A stretch of 64,000 bases of DNA from positions 19,633,700 to 19,697,699 of the forward strand of contig OZ037768.1 of the NCBI GenBank assembly GCA_964035545.1, written 5' to 3'. The first letter of the stretch is position 1; every line of letters starts with the position of its first letter. The notes under the pieces are model-generated. The model did not search any database. It was not told where the DNA came from and saw only the letters and a program-made list of their open reading frames with translations. This document shows positions 1 to 15,600 of the stretch, piece after piece. This DNA comes from Bugula neritina (Eukaryota; Bryozoa; Gymnolaemata; Cheilostomatida; Bugulidae). A program made the translations under genes and the position numbers.

Positions 1-648
1 TGTGACAGATGCATTCTAAACCCATACCCTAAACCAGAAATTATAAAGTCCCTGAAAACCTACATTTTAGTTTTTAATAAATTCCATTATTGAATAAGGT
101 GTACACCAGCATTTGGTTCTTCTGTTATGATTGCTGCATTCAACAAGTTCACCTGAAAAATGAAAAAATGGTTAATTGCTCTCTACCTGTGTTGTAAAAA
201 CTGCCATCACATTAACATCTAAATTACCTAGTGTAGGTTCCATATTTTTTATAGAATAGTGTAAGTTAATAGTTTAAGATATTTACTTCTGCTGCTATTT
301 AATGAACATTTTTAAATAATTAAAAGCTTTCATTTAATATCTTCATTCTGTAATTTAAACTGATATTTTGGCGAACTGATTAATTTTTCAAAAGACAAAT
401 GAACAGATACATCACGCAAAATTATAAATGTCAGTTTGGATGGTCTAGGTGATGCATTAGAACTTTCGATTGATGGTTGATCTGAAAAACAATTATTCCA
501 TTAACGACAGTTTTAATCAATTCATCAACAGCTGGAGCTGATTATATTGGGTAGCATTTCCTTTGAATTCTGTGAACATTTAAAAATGGATCTCTTAATA
601 TCACTATTTTATGGCCATTAACAAGTTTTGGCAATTAGTAGATTACAG
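1..648. other. Upstream non-coding stretch (probable intron of the zfh2-like gene)
   Basis: AT-rich sequence without a convincing exon on either strand. Because ZFHX-family proteins usually carry many more N-terminal zinc fingers than are seen here, I read this as an intron whose upstream exons lie left of the window. A possible 3' splice site (attacag) ends at 648 and is in frame with the first recognised coding block. Confidence 0.45.
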
Positions 649-692
649 CTTCAGTTTCAATATACATAACTTTAATTACTCAACTCAAAGTT

Positions 693-3600
693 ATGGCTGT
701 GCATAATGAAGACAGTTATGTGTCTAAATGTGTAGAGAAAACGCATCCGTGTGCCATTCTCCGCTGCCCTTACTGCTCCCACTCGACAACTGAGAAGGCG
801 TTGCTAGAGGAGCATATCACCAGTGTACACCAGCATGTAGCCTGTCCTCTTTGTGCTGCTTTACTGTCCGATGTGGGGCGTCTACAGACTCACCTTTCAG
901 AAGCCCATAATGTCAGCAGAGATAGAGCTACAAAACTGATTGAAATGACTGAAACTTGGAAATCCAGCACTGATGACAGTTAGTGCCATTTTCTAGCTTT
1001 AAGAAGTTATTTTCTCACTATGAGTTGATATTGTGAGAGCAACTCCTAATCTTTGCAATACATGATTGTAGAGAGCAATGAGCAAGAATATAGATGTCAA
1101 ACATGTACTGAAAGCTTTAAAAGTGTTGAAGAATTATACAAGCATCAATCTGAACAAGGTACTTACATTTATGCACTTACATGTATGCACTTACATGCAC
1201 ACTTACTTACACACATGGAGAAGCTTTATTGTTATTCATCAACAACAAATAGTGTTAAAAACTATTCAAAACTCCATTTACTTGAGTTAATTTTTGTCTT
1301 TCAATTTTTAATTTCACTCTGAAGACTGTATCATTTTAAACACTTCAAAATGCACCAACATTTGATATTTCAAAAGCATATTATGTAATTTGGTTTTTAG
1401 AGTTTTTACTAGTTATACCAGTATAATTGAAATACTTATGCCTTTCTATATTTCAATAAAAATGTAAGGAAAAACATTGTAGCATATTTTGATGACAATA
1501 TTCTTCAGTGCTATTAAATATTCCTGCATAGGAGTGCTACTTTCAGGTCACAAAGAGAGGCAAAACCTGGCAGCTAACCAAGGATATCTTTGCTGGAAGA
1601 AGGGCTGCAATCAGTACTTCAATTGCATTGAAACTCTACAAACCCATTTTAAAGAAATTCATGGCAAGCCCTTGTCAAACAACTCAGACTGTAAAAAGAA
1701 TTTGGTATGATGTCATGTCTCTTTTACCAGCACCAGCATTTTGAAATTACGTTGCTTGTTGGTTTATACTCAAGTATATTATATAGACTATTAGTTTATT
1801 TATTCAACTATAGGTTTCATGCTGTAGAGTACATTTTGGACATAATTTCTATAAAAATTCAAAAAGTTTGCATGGTATGCATAATGAAATATGGAAATTG
1901 TTCTGCCCCCATAGAAGAATATGCCTGTTGATTACAGGGTGGCTATTAGTAAAACTTGCTTATAGATTAAGGAATAAATTTATAATTGAATCGTACTGCT
2001 TAATATTGAATGCTTGGCTAACTCAGGTCATTTTGTAATTATTTGTAAGACTAAGGAATGTGACGGTTGGTGCCTAAAGAATGGTGGTTTATACTAGATT
2101 GTGATCAGTACCTCCCTGCTGCCAGCCTCTGTAATAATGGCCTGGTGATCAGATGACTAAATATAGCTGTCAACTGCAAAGACACGATTAATTAATGAAG
2201 TTCTTGTGCACACCAGAACTAATGAAAGCACTTGAGAGTATCTTATCAGCAAGCTTCTTGTACATTTATGCATCTTATGTGAGATTGCCTCTCTGTGCAG
2301 GATAAGGAAGCTGAGCCAGGGCCCAGCGTATCTAATACAGATGATGCAACAGCTCTTCAAGCCAAGTGCTTTCTCTGTAACCATGTGTTCAGAAGCAATT
2401 CGGCTCTAAAGAAACACATAGAGGTGACTCATCAAAGCTCAGAATCACATGCGATGGGGGCCTCTGAAAATGACAGTACTGATAGCTATGGTATGTGCTG
2501 CTCATGTACTTGCAGGTGCTTGCTAGTCTATAACAAACCACTTTTAAAGTAAACCGATGTTAGTAGGAAAAAATTAGAGCTTTAATTTAATTTATGACTC
2601 AGTGCAGTTTTTGTGAGCTAAAGTGTAGTGCAGTTTCAGTTGGGTAATGTTGCCAGTGATATATGTTGTATGATAATTAAACTTGGTAGAGTCTTAAATT
2701 TAGCTATGAGTAGGTGTGCATATGTCATATGCAAAGATAATGCAATATTACCGCGATAATGGGCATGACAATTTTAATTAATTCCATTTAATATTGTTTG
2801 ATTTGGTATAATGCACTTAAAAGATGGCTCCAACCCCTTATAGTTTCCTTTTTATCAGCATATACAATTATGGACATGTGTATAAAACTGTACACCTTTA
2901 CTCCATCATGTTTGTATATCTTTTGGTGTATAATATTCTACAACTAAGAAATTACTTCTCAACGTAATAAATACCAAAGTGAACATCAAAGCCTTTCTCA
3001 TTTTTGTGTTTCAACAATACAATTACGAAAAGTAACTTATTGATTACTCTGTGCTTGAAAGCAAATACCGATTAAAGGTAATAAATTGAAACTTCTTAGG
3101 CAGACTCAAAGGCTGTCAATATTCATAAATTTAATCCAAATGGGTTTACATTATTAATTTGTAACATCAAATTTTTAATGACACTCAGGCATCTATTCTA
3201 AATGTATCCTTTCCCATAAATTAAGTTTAACCCCCCCCCCCCTCCCCTGAAGTATCTTATCAGCTGCTCCCCTCTTTACCAGTCTGACTTCTATTCTTCA
3301 AGCATAGACTTGCTATAAAATATTATATAAAATCATGGATCTAGTAAGTCTATTGTTTTTTATTTATTTACTTTGTACAAAAAAGATTGCTTCTAATTTC
3401 AAAAGCAAAGCTTGTTGAACAAAATTTTAGATTTTCTTTTCTAACTTTGCCAGTATTTTGTTACTGCTAAGAACAAGGTGCACAGTATATATGTTAGACT
3501 AAGGATTCTATTTCACCCTATTCCTTGTTTTCCTCTTCTTCTTGGTTAGTCTAAACATAAATAAAGCTGCGAATATTATTTGTTTAAATTATAGTCTTTT

Positions 3601-6600
3601 TACTATCATTTGCTGATCAGTTTTATATGAGAGCAGCAGCTGTTTACATTAATCACTTTTTAAAATATTCAAGAATATTTTGTAGATGATAGAGTAAATG
3701 AAAGTAAAGTGATGACTGGTGGTGCTGAACACAGATCTACTATGATGGACTGTTCAACATATCAGGATGATCCCACGGCTAGCCAGGTATGTATTCCTTT
3801 ATCCACCACTAATGGAAACAAAAGAGACATTTAACAGCTTGGATCCTAATTTTACCAGCCAAATGTTATTAATTACTTCATTCACACCTGCATTTCTTTA
3901 GAAATTATAAAATTATAAATCACTAACTCTCATTAAAAAATATCAAAGGTACTATTTAAATATCTTTACCAAATTAAATATTTCAGCATCCCATTAATAA
4001 ATCTTTAGCTGGAACACAGTGATGGAGCTACTATAGCATAACATTGTAATCCAAATTTGAGTTACCATTAATTATACAGCAATTTTATAGATATAAAACC
4101 AGTAGATACTTGGAGGGGTGACTTTGAGCAAAAAAGTAAATGTCTCATGTGAACTTTTCGTATGAACATATGTTCAATTATTATATTTAACGTAAATCTG
4201 TTTCAGAATTATGATTTTTAATTAACATGAATTTTTAATTCAGTTTTTAATTAACATTTATAATATTGTCATTGCGTTTTAAGACGTTCGTATGTCCTGA
4301 TATAAAGGTGAATTAGTGCAGAAACATGTTCCACACATTGAAGAAATGATAAATTAGTTTTTTCATCTATTTCTGAACTAAGCCAATACCATCTATAATT
4401 TTTATAGTATTGATTTATTCCTTTGTTATATTCAACTTTAAACACTCGAGCTCTTTAGGGTTGCTATTCCCTTAAACAGAGTAGCTACATTTCTGTTTCA
4501 AGATGACTAAATTAATACTAAACTTATTTGCTGTTATTCATTGCCCTATACTTCAGTAACTTAAAAAGTGGTAAATAAGGTGTGAATTGAAGTGTTGCCA
4601 TAAGCCTATATTATTCAGAACTCTAGTCTCTTTGAAACAAACACCATATTTCTGGTTGCAACAGACGAATGCAGGTTATTGCAATTATAAGTATTAAAAA
4701 TAAGGCTTATGCAATTTTCAACTTTAAGGTTCATCATTCTGATAGCAGAATCTTAAGCCTCAACTGTCGGTTTATAGACCTCAAAGTTCAGTACAGAATG
4801 TCCTAACTTAATCAGAAATATAGATTTGAGATTGTTCTTTGGGTTTGAACTTTTTTGTCTCCGTTCCACTTAATATGCAGAATTGAAATATATTCTTGAA
4901 ATTAATTAATTATCTAAATCTCATGCCAAATAGCTAGCTAACAATCGAGTTCTTTTTATAGCAACTTTATGCAAATTTAAAGTATTTTGGTTAAGGTAGC
5001 TAATTGTAGTTGAGCTGGCTAAACAAGGTTATATTGGTTGCCTATATCATCTATTATACCTAAATTTGAATTAATTTTAAAATATCCTTTTTACTAGCTA
5101 AATACTCCTCTATTGCTACGTTAGTTCTTTGATCTAAATTATGGCTATAATCATTTGAATTTTATTGATGATTTAAATTAATTTGATTCAAGACATGTTA
5201 ATGCTTCACATGACTAATGAGTGACAACATTAATCTGTTGTGCAACCCCAAAGTGAAAGAGAGTAAAAATTTGAATTATTTGTAGCTCATAAGTGCCTGA
5301 TGGCCCATACCTTTCTAAAGCACCAAGGCTATAATAGTAATAGGTTTGTAATGTGAGCTGCCATTTTGATTATCAAAAGATGCAAAAAAATCTTTGTAGT
5401 TGTAATGGGAAAACTTTGACTATAATGAAAATTTATAGTTAGGCATTGGTCCACGTTAATATTTGACTTTTGATCACTGATTTTAGCACTTATAGGTTTA
5501 GTAGTCAGCTTATCTGTTTGGGGTCATCTTTTCTACTACAAAAAGTTTATCTAGCCATTTCTACGCAAAACTACTTCATTTAAGCCCAAATATTGTATTA
5601 AAATTGATTAACTCCACTATGCTACTAAGTATTTAGTCCTTTTAATAGTCATGTATTAGACAAGCTACATTGCCCAATCTGTAAAAGACCGCCAGTAAGT
5701 AATAGCCACTTATATTTTACTTCTTGTATGATATTAAGATATACTATAACTTTCCAACTCAAATTCTTCATTTATAATTAAAATGGTTGCAGCTGGATCT
5801 TTTTAGTTCCTTATAGATCCCTAAAAAGTTTCATTTACCAAACAAGTTGAAACCCTGCAGTTGCTAATGAATTAGTTGCTGAACTCTTGACAACCAAATG
5901 AATCAACTTAATCTGTGAAGTCTCCTTAAACTTGTTTGTTTGTATTATTTACTCCATGGGTTGTTGCAGGCTGAATGCAATAGAGAGAATGGACAAGATG
6001 CTTCTGTACTAAGAGGGGGAACTGCAAAGACCTTCAGATGCAACGTATGTTTTGTGTCCTTCACAACCAGTGTTCAGCTGGACCACCACTTACTTAGCTT
6101 ACAACATAAGACTGCTTCAGATCTCTTCATCAAATCTAGTTCTGTGGTACGTGTATAATGAGCCCTCATACAAAATATGAATCCAGGCATGTTTTTCTAC
6201 ATTTTAGAACTTTTTCTATCTGGGCTGCATATCTATACCAATCTAGACGATTGCATTTGCTCTCCTATATTGTGCAACATTTCTCTAAGTACAAAATGAT
6301 GAAAAACCCAAAAACATATGAATAAACTAATGAATAGATTTGGGGTTTAAAATAAAAATGCTAGTAAATTATCTTATGATTGCACCTAGAAGAATGGCAG
6401 TTGTATTGTACAGATCTCATCAAACTAAATGACACATAAACAAATATTCCAGTTCAAAAGCTGATACACCCATCAATTGTTGGCAGTGAGGCTGCTAATA
6501 GAGGCTCAACCAGCAAGTAATGATCCTCTAACTGATTACAGAATTATTGACATAATTTATGCAATTTTAACTAATGGCTTTACTTTCACGTTATTGCTTA

Positions 6601-9600
6601 GTAAAGGCATATCGCAATTACCATCAGTAATACTTGGACTTTTCATGGCATAAATTGGTCCACTTGACTGCCTGGTAACTAATGAACTTGGCAAGAAATC
6701 TGCATTTAACTGCTCACTGCCTGCCATCGCTAGACCTTCAAACAAAATTACAATTTTGCCTAACTATGGTTCTAATCAAAGAAATGGTGTTTAGAGAAAA
6801 GGTGGAATTAAACTAGAAACTACCTGAAAGTCAGCCTAATCTTACAGCTTGTAGCATCCTGTTCAGATAGTATAGTATTAATATGCAATACTTCAACAAG
6901 AAGACATTAACAAAGACTTCACTTGGCGATTGGGAGTTTCTAAATTTTTTCTCCAGTCAACTTATTAGATTAAATGCCAAATTTTTACTGTATATATGTG
7001 ACAAACTATGACAGCAATCCTTTGCAAGTATAACAACAAGTAGCGTTGGAAATAGTAGTTTTCAAATGACTAGTATACGAATTTGCATTCAGTATTTTAG
7101 AGAGCAAAATGAATGTAAAACAATGATTTATAAATTGTTATACCAAGTTGGTTACAAATACTAGCAATAAGATGAATGGCACCAGTATTGAGAATGAGGG
7201 TTTTTAATTGAGGTTAGTTTATAATAATTGTGAATGGCCTGAGAAGATGCCAAGGCTAGGGGAGTTCGCTCCAACAGAAAATCGAGAGTTAGGCCATTGG
7301 TTGAACCATCCAGAACTTCTGGCAGCTCTTATAGCTATGGCTTGCATGTTTCACCGTCATTCTCTGTTAGCAACACCTCAATGGGTGAATTCTATACCTT
7401 AGAATACTCATATCATCAGCCTAAACCTGCACCTGGATAGGTCACATCAGCCATCACCCCCCTCCTCTCTCTCTCCCCTCTCTCTCTATAGCAAGTTTAT
7501 AATACAATTTAGTTATTTCTATGCTAGTTTTCTGAGACTTTCCTACTCATTTAAGCTTTCCTTTACTTTCATGCACTGTACATGCTAACCTGTCTTCCTC
7601 TCATACAATTTTATAACATTTATAGGACACTGGGAAAAATGTCCTTACCAGTGGTGCACATGCTATTTCACAAGCTGAGGATGCACTGCTACCTTCTTCA
7701 AAAGAGGTAACACGTTCTAAACAAACTTCTGTCATTTAGCCTAATTTTTTGTAAATGAGTAACAGAATGTCATTTTCATTGGTTTTACATGACTTAATGA
7801 TTTCATTTCTTTGACTTAACGTAATACAATGAATCGTTCCCATAGCTACGGTTATATTGGCAAGATTTCCTGTCATCAAGGTACGCTTTACTGTGTCCCG
7901 ATGTACTCATCGGCTGGCTTAAAAATATTAATTTTGCTGATTGGCTATTAGTTTGATTAGTTAAACTGTATAAAATATTTCATTTGGATATTGATGCTTG
8001 TATTGGGTAGTAGAACTCATAGGTGTTTAGCTAATCAATCACTCACCACTCTGCGGAATAGCTCCGAGTGTTGAAGCAGCCAACAGGAGTTCTATATTTA
8101 ATATAGGCTGTAATGACCCTCTCGCAACTATATATAATATTGATAGGCTAGAGATACTAACCAGTCACCTACTGCATCAGAACTCAATCTGGATATCTCT
8201 CCTGGATCACTGGCTACCGTGGAAGCTGGTGAAAGCTCAACTAAGGATGCTGTCGTCAGCGCTGTCAAACCTAAGTTGCTAGACCTACAGCCTCGTTCTG
8301 AGCACCCCCAGCTAAACACATGCTTGTCTTGTGACGCCAAGTTTGTTTCTTCAGAGTTATTGATTCAACACCAGAAACTCTATTGTCCTGGTACTAACTC
8401 TTCCAGGCGAACCAGAACTTTTAGAAGTAACTTTAAAAGATTACTCAGCAGTTTTGGTAAGATTTCTCTGCTGTTGAAGTTAAACTGCTTCCATAATAAA
8501 GCTGTGTAGGAAAGTTATTGAAGAAGGGTCAATTTATTGACTTTTCTTTTATGCTTCTCATAAATTTGATCATTGCTTTTCCTGTAAACATTTAATATTC
8601 TAGTAGTCTATAATTATGTTGTTTGAAATTGATAATGCATCTTTGTTATTTTATAAAGTGTAGTTTTTGTGATTCAGTTGCAAAATAGAGAATTAAATTT
8701 ACATTATTAGAATGATAAGGTAGACAATAATTAAAACAGTACGATACAATATTTACTAGATTCAGAGATTTCTCAAAGAGGTTATGTAACTCTTCATTAG
8801 CATAAAGTTTCAGATAATCTCTCAATTCAATATTTATAGCAAATTAATAGCTCTATTTCAATCAGTTGTAGGTTTATAACTAATGAGTAAATGTAATTAA
8901 TTAGCATCCATGTATCCATTAGTAGATCCTACAGTTTGGCTGTACCCCTGTATATTTTACTTAGTGCCTCTGCATATTTTACTCAATGCCTCTGTATAGT
9001 TTCCTCAGTGCCTCTGTATATTTTACTCAATGCCTCTGTATATTTTAAAAAATGCCTTAAACATTCCAAATTCTAAGTATAAATTTTTCACAAATTTGTC
9101 ACCATTTTAAAATATACATATTACCATTTTTTACAAAAGATTGTATAAGATAGTGCAAAACATCAATTCAGGGCATAAGACAATGGGTTTTAAATCTTGA
9201 GATGTGAGCTTGAAATTTTAGCATGTAAAATCACATATACTATAAATTTCTTTGCCTTGTTACAATAACAGCCTAGAGCTTTGCCAGTTCCTTACACTAT
9301 CACTGTTTTTATTACAAATATTGATACTATTTAAAAATGACTGATTTAGAAGTTGATTGACGATAAATGATCATATCCAATCGGTACACTTAATAATGCT
9401 GACAGTCATTTCAAGTGTCGATATCAACAACCAGTTGGCACAGGCTGAAATAAATGATGCTGAAAATTCTGAAGCACTCCATTCTATTATCTCTAATTTA
9501 AACTTGTAAATTATCCTAATATAGCTGCACATGAACAATCATTCCTAACTTTAGGCGTAATTTGATGATAAATTTTTAAAACAATGTTGAATTGTAATGC

Positions 9601-12600
9601 CAATGATCCTGATCGGCTTAATGGTTATCAGAAAGAGTTGCTAAGCTTGAGTTATGATTTTAAATAATGTGTGTATATATATATATATATATAATGTTGA
9701 AGGTATCGAATGCGTCATGGGATTTCTGGAGAGCGAGCAGCAAAGTAGCGACAGACTCTCTCCAAATGCTGACTTTTCAGAATCTGATGCCAACTACTCA
9801 GGTGTTTTATCTTACGGTTATACTTTTAATATAAATATCTGAGCATTTGGTACTTTATATTGATAATTAGTTTTTTTTAACTAAGTATGTTAATCCAGTA
9901 TTAGTCTAAGAATAACTGGCTGCCTCGGGATTGCATGCCCTTGGATTGAGATTATTGTACTGAAAAGATTTTTATCATTTTAGTTTAATTAAAAGCTCAC
10001 AATAAAATTGCGATATCAAGTGCATTGATCTAAGTATACTTCATATGAGCAACTTTATCGTATTATATTGTTTGCGGCTGCTATAACATAAGAGGAACAT
10101 ATTTTCCTATTTATTTAAACACACATGATATCCTGGGATAGAGGTTGAACTTTGGTATTATGAGTAACATTGTGCGTCATCTTAAATACAATGTGCTGAA
10201 GTTCAACAGATTACCAATTTTTTTCATTGGCAATTGTTGATTATTTTAATCGTAACTAAGCGCATAAATTTGATATATTTTTTCCTTATAGAAAAAAGTG
10301 TTGATAAATATTTGGTATAATTTGTAAAATTTTCTGGTTTAACGTAAAATTTATGTTCAATGTTTAGATGATGATCCTGGAAGTGTGCAGGATACAGAAG
10401 CTGTCAGTATGAAGGATGACGTGCTGCCTCCAGAGATGAGCAGCGGCAAGCTAACCTGCTCAGACTGTTTGCAGACGTTCAGTGGTATCTGGGTGCTAAA
10501 GGCTCACAGGGAAGAGCGTCACCAGCAGTTTCTACCTGACAAGTATGACTTACGATTATTCTCACATGTCTTGTAATATATCGACATGGCTTTTATTTAA
10601 CTAATGGCTATTTTACAATGACCTTGAAAGAATTCAGTGTCAGGCAAATTTGAAAAATACTTAAAGCTAAAGTAAGTTATAGCAGTTTTTACTGTTGAAG
10701 AAAACATAAGGAAGTTTTGATGTTTGAGTAAAAGTAGAGAATATTTTATGCTGTACACAGCCAATCCTATATTTCTTGCCAAATTTTCTGCATTTATATT
10801 TAAGATTAAAACAGAAATTTTCAATAAATAATGGCATTTTGTATTTTTTATTGCTTTTCCCTTTTCAGTCTGTATTGTGTTTCTTGTGATATTTTGAGAA
10901 TACATAAATTTATTGCGATCCTTGTTAGCTGCTTAGTATTCGAATTATTCACAGTAATTCAGAATAAATTCATTTGACTGGCATTCACTAAAATACTGTA
11001 AAACATAAAAATCTAAGTAGTGTATTGTTTATTGGGACATAGCAACTTTGTTCTTTCTACATTCAGGACAGCTGCAATTGTTGCATAATTGATGTTGATT
11101 TAGTTTGTAATTATTTTAGGTTTAGGCACGTTAAAGCTATTATTTTGTCTTTAATGTTACCAGATGTGGTTGATTGTATTAATTCTTTTTGACAGAATGT
11201 TGCCAAAAAAATCTAATCAATAATTGTGAATGTTTACTCACATCTGCCTATTGACCTAGTACTTTAAAAAGCTGCCCATCAATTATTTTACATTTCCGGT
11301 AAGAAGAAAATATATTATTTTATGTTTTTATAGAATTACTTCTCACTTTGCCGAGCTGTACAAACAGAATTTCAAGGAAAGAGAAGAAGTAAAAGCTGAC
11401 ATTATTTCATTCGCTGCCGACACCAAGGTGCCTGAATCTCCTGTTGAGGCAGCAGAGCCAGTCCCTGAGCAGCCAATGAAAACAGAGCCTGTTAGTCAGC
11501 CTGCTTGCTCTACAGCCACTGGTAGGTTTAGCACTGCTATTACTAGCGGATGTGCATTATATTCTATAATATATACAGTATATTACCTCGTTTATACGGT
11601 ATAATATTATTTTGTTTATACAAAATTGTATATGGTCTATGCAGTATAATAATTAGTGTATACAATATACAGTATACTATATATCTTATACTGTATATAT
11701 TCTATACAGTACGTTATCTATTTTATACAATATGTTACCGAGCATGTCATACAGGACCTTTGTGCTCTGCATCGTAAGAGGTGTGAGGTTCTGAATAATG
11801 CTTCACTCACTTGCATATCGCAATAATTACATTCTAATACTCACATGATATCATCCATAGATTTTTTGTATATTTTGAGGTTTATCGCAATCGGATTGTT
11901 AGATTTTATATTACTATAAAAGTTTAATAAACTGTGGTAAATGCACCCACAGTTAGCATATTATAATTAAGATGTTTCTATATAAGCGATTACCTTGTAG
12001 CACCTCTTCTACCAGTCAATGCAATGGATCTGCTGAACTTTTCTGGAATGAACCCCTGGCTGAGCATGCTACCCTATGGAATGATCTCTCCAGCCATGTT
12101 TAGCCATCTAGTAGCACAAACGTCAGCTGGAGGTCTTGCAGCAGGCGGTTTAGCTACTGGGAACATGACCAGTACTAGCAACGCTCTCTCCAGTCCACCT
12201 TTGATCTCTAGTCCAAAGATGGAGGCTAGTAGCATGTTGAATCGACAACCTAGCGTCTCTTCTACCAATCAACAAGTATGCCGTTTATTCATTAGATGGA
12301 AGCAAATTTTCATTAGCATTTGAATTGTTTGTAAAATAATTTTTTTGGATGAGCAGGTTGGGAGTGAGAAAAGAGCCCGTACTCGAATCAGTGATGATCA
12401 ACTTAAAGTACTCAGGCAATATTTTGATATTAACAACTCACCGAGTGAGGAGTCTATTCTTCAAATGGCATCTAAGACTGGTTTGCCTGCTAAAGTTATC
12501 AAACACTGGTTCAGGAATACTCTCTTCAAGGTATTCTCAACGCTCTGGTTTCCTATTTCTATGCACCTCCAGGTCACTGTGAATAGCTTATTTCAATGTT

Positions 12601-15600
12601 GCCAGAATTCTAACCTAATTCATTGTCATGACAGAAATGAATTATTCATGAAATGTCAAAATAAATTTTATTTAGATAAAACTATGGCTAAAATTATTAA
12701 AAATGAAATATTAATTATCACGCTGGATTACATGAGGATCAAGATGATTATCAGTTTACGCTTAATGACACTAACTCATGTCTTTTTGGTATTTTATATA
12801 AATATTTATTAAGTTCATAATCTCTCTCTCCTTTCTAATTAATTAATCTTAAGCATTCAATAGATTGATCTGAACAAAAAGATATGATCCTGTCATATGC
12901 ATTATAAGTCTGAATTAATCTACTTAGCTCATCAATATGTAGTCATTTATTAAATACCTCATTGATAAATTGAGTTATTAAATTCATATCTACAGACCCT
13001 AGATGCTCTAACTATCTCACAAAAAGTAAACTTTTAGTGCAGATATTATTGCAAGAGGTTAATATGTACTAGAGCTCAGTAAATCTGAAACTTTTTGATG
13101 CATGCTAATGCAATTGGGCTTAACAGGCCTACACCAGTTACTATCTTTGTCATTGAATGGTGCGCTTTCTGCATTGGCTCATTTAGCAATGCATATATTT
13201 GAATTTTAGGAACGGCAGAGAAACAAAGACTCTCCATACAACTTCAACAATCCACCACAAACCACCCTCAACCTGGAGGAGTACGAAAAGACAGGTAGAG
13301 TCCCAGAGAAAGGCCCCTCTAAATCTTTTTCTGAGAGCACTAGCCGTACTAACTCTGTGACAATCAGCACACCCAGAGATGACGTCTTTTCTCCAACATT
13401 TGGTACACCATCAGCCCCAGGTGGCAGTGATCTGCTGTTTCAAAAGGTAAGCTTAGTTTGAATAAAATAATAGTCTTTTTGCTTCCTGGAGACAGTAGGC
13501 TGACATAAAGCTGGTGGACCTGAGAGTGCTTAGACTAGCAATACAAGTGACAAGGGTGGAAGAGCTTAGAAGTAAGCTACAGTGGGAAATCAACAAGTTT
13601 GGAGAAGGCTGGAGTAAAGCTAAGAGAGTCGAGACTGATGTTATATGACCATGAGTTGAGAAGAGACGCTATAAAGATAGTTATTAAGTAGAAAAAGAGA
13701 AGAAGACCAAAGAAGGAGTCCATGGTTATGGTAAAAATTAATATGGAGGAGCTATGACTGAAGGTGGAAGATGAAAGTATACAGAAGAGTTTAAGGGAGA
13801 CAATCTCTTGACTTCCCCAGAAAGAAACAAACTGACAGATAAAGAAGGACTAACATGCTGTCTGAAATCTTCGATGGTGTAAAGAATACTGTACTGTTAC
13901 AGGATAAAAGTAGCAGCTAGTAATTAAAATTCTCTCATCATATGCTAGCATTGTAAAAACAGTTTTTGAAAATTAGAGCTTACTTCTCTAATTGTCGGTT
14001 ACTTCAGCTAGTGTTGCATTAATATGCTTTAAGTTGGGTCTACAATAAATACTTGTTAGTTCCACCCGTGAATCAATATGTGTGCAGCCACATAGGCTCA
14101 GCTAAAACCTAATTCTCTAAAAAATAATTTTGAGTTATGCATTTAGTAAGCTGGAGTTGAATAAATAGCTAATTACCAGTTGTTTGAAGTGGATATATTT
14201 TATGAATGTTGTTATTTATTACCACTGGTATCACAAGACATGTATCGCTACCTTCACATTCTTGCTTCAATAGACTAATTAAATGCTAAACCCATATATT
14301 TATTCCTTGCTTAAAATGGTGTATTTTTGGCAAACCCGTGAATGATATTAAAATTGGTTCAAAGAATTCATACTTTAATCATTTACGTAATGTCACACTG
14401 GGCGGATTGCTATTCAATGTTGGGCCTTGATCTACCGCCTGTTTAGCAACATAATCAGTTTCTCCAGCCATCTGGTGACACTTCATTACTCAGTATATTG
14501 TTTCAGCATGATGCGCAATCCTCCCCCAGTTTAAAAGGAACGGCAACCGAGGAGCAATCTACTACAGCCAAACATGACATCATTGACACTGGAGAAAAAG
14601 CAGCAGCATATGCTGACTCAGCTGCTGAAGCAGATAGTGATCATGATGATGCTGTTATGGCTTCCCCTGGTAGTCCACAAACCTCTATCTCCAGTGACAA
14701 TACAACTCAGAACTCTGGCAACTTTTTCTCTAAAATGTTCAGGTTGGACTTCAAGTCATCTAGCACCTCATTTAATGCGACCCCTCATCTATCTCTATTC
14801 TGTTCTGTTTGGGTAGGTCATTGAATGCAACTAATTTTACTTATTAGTAATACCCAAGGGAAAGTATCCTATGGATCATTAAAAAAGGCATCCACCGCTC
14901 TGTTTCCCAAATGCTCTGTGGACCAAATATCTTCATAAAGTTGTTAATTATAGTTTCTATTAGCAGCTCCATGTTTAGCAGTAATTGCAAGAGTATTGAA
15001 GGTAGCCGCTGGTAAATCTGCTGTAATTTAGAAAGTGATTAGGCAGTCATCTGTATACTGACTATACACTATAATATGTTGGCTACTTGTTGTACGTGTA
15101 GAATGAGTTGCCAAATACATAGACACATGCAGTGAATAGTCAAGTGACAAAATACACCATTACATTAGGCTCATAGAATTTGTTCTCATGAAATGAACTG
15201 CCAAAATATAGAAAGTCTTGATAAATGGAGCTGATCTAATTATGTTGATGCAGTAAATCAGTAAAGCTATAAACTGTATTAATACAGTCTAGCTGTCTTT
15301 AAAATCATACAGGACTGGCTATGGCTATCTTCTTTTACAATCTTTAATATTTTTATTATTAATGTTGAAAAATATCTAGCAAATAATGAACCATACACCC
15401 ATTATTGCTAAAATTTAATTTTCAGGTTAATAGAAATTTCTTGAAAAAGTCATAAATGCTAATTGACAATTTAAAGCGATTGACGTTTCATATATATATA
15501 TATAAACCGTTAATGTTATATCAATGATATAAATGTAACATGCTAGGTAACATTAAGCGCATGCAATGTCACACCCCATCATGTGGCCTGATTTGCTACT

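Noticed and set aside
6557-7402. Short frames on both strands in a zfh2-like intron
   Set aside because: About 60 codons each, with no recognisable domain and no phase-compatible splice sites.
10597-10905. 102-codon minus-strand frame in a zfh2-like intron
   Set aside because: Low-complexity, AT-driven composition and no homology or splice support.
12531-12812. Continuation of the homeodomain A exon past the donor at 12531
   Set aside because: The conserved [12 protein letters not shown] continuation is found in the 13210 exon, so the read-through is intronic.
14743-14824. Extension of the zfh2-like exon to the gtaggt donor at 14813
   Set aside because: It ends in phase 0, which would give an immediate stop in the homeodomain B exon; the donor at 14743 gives the right phase.
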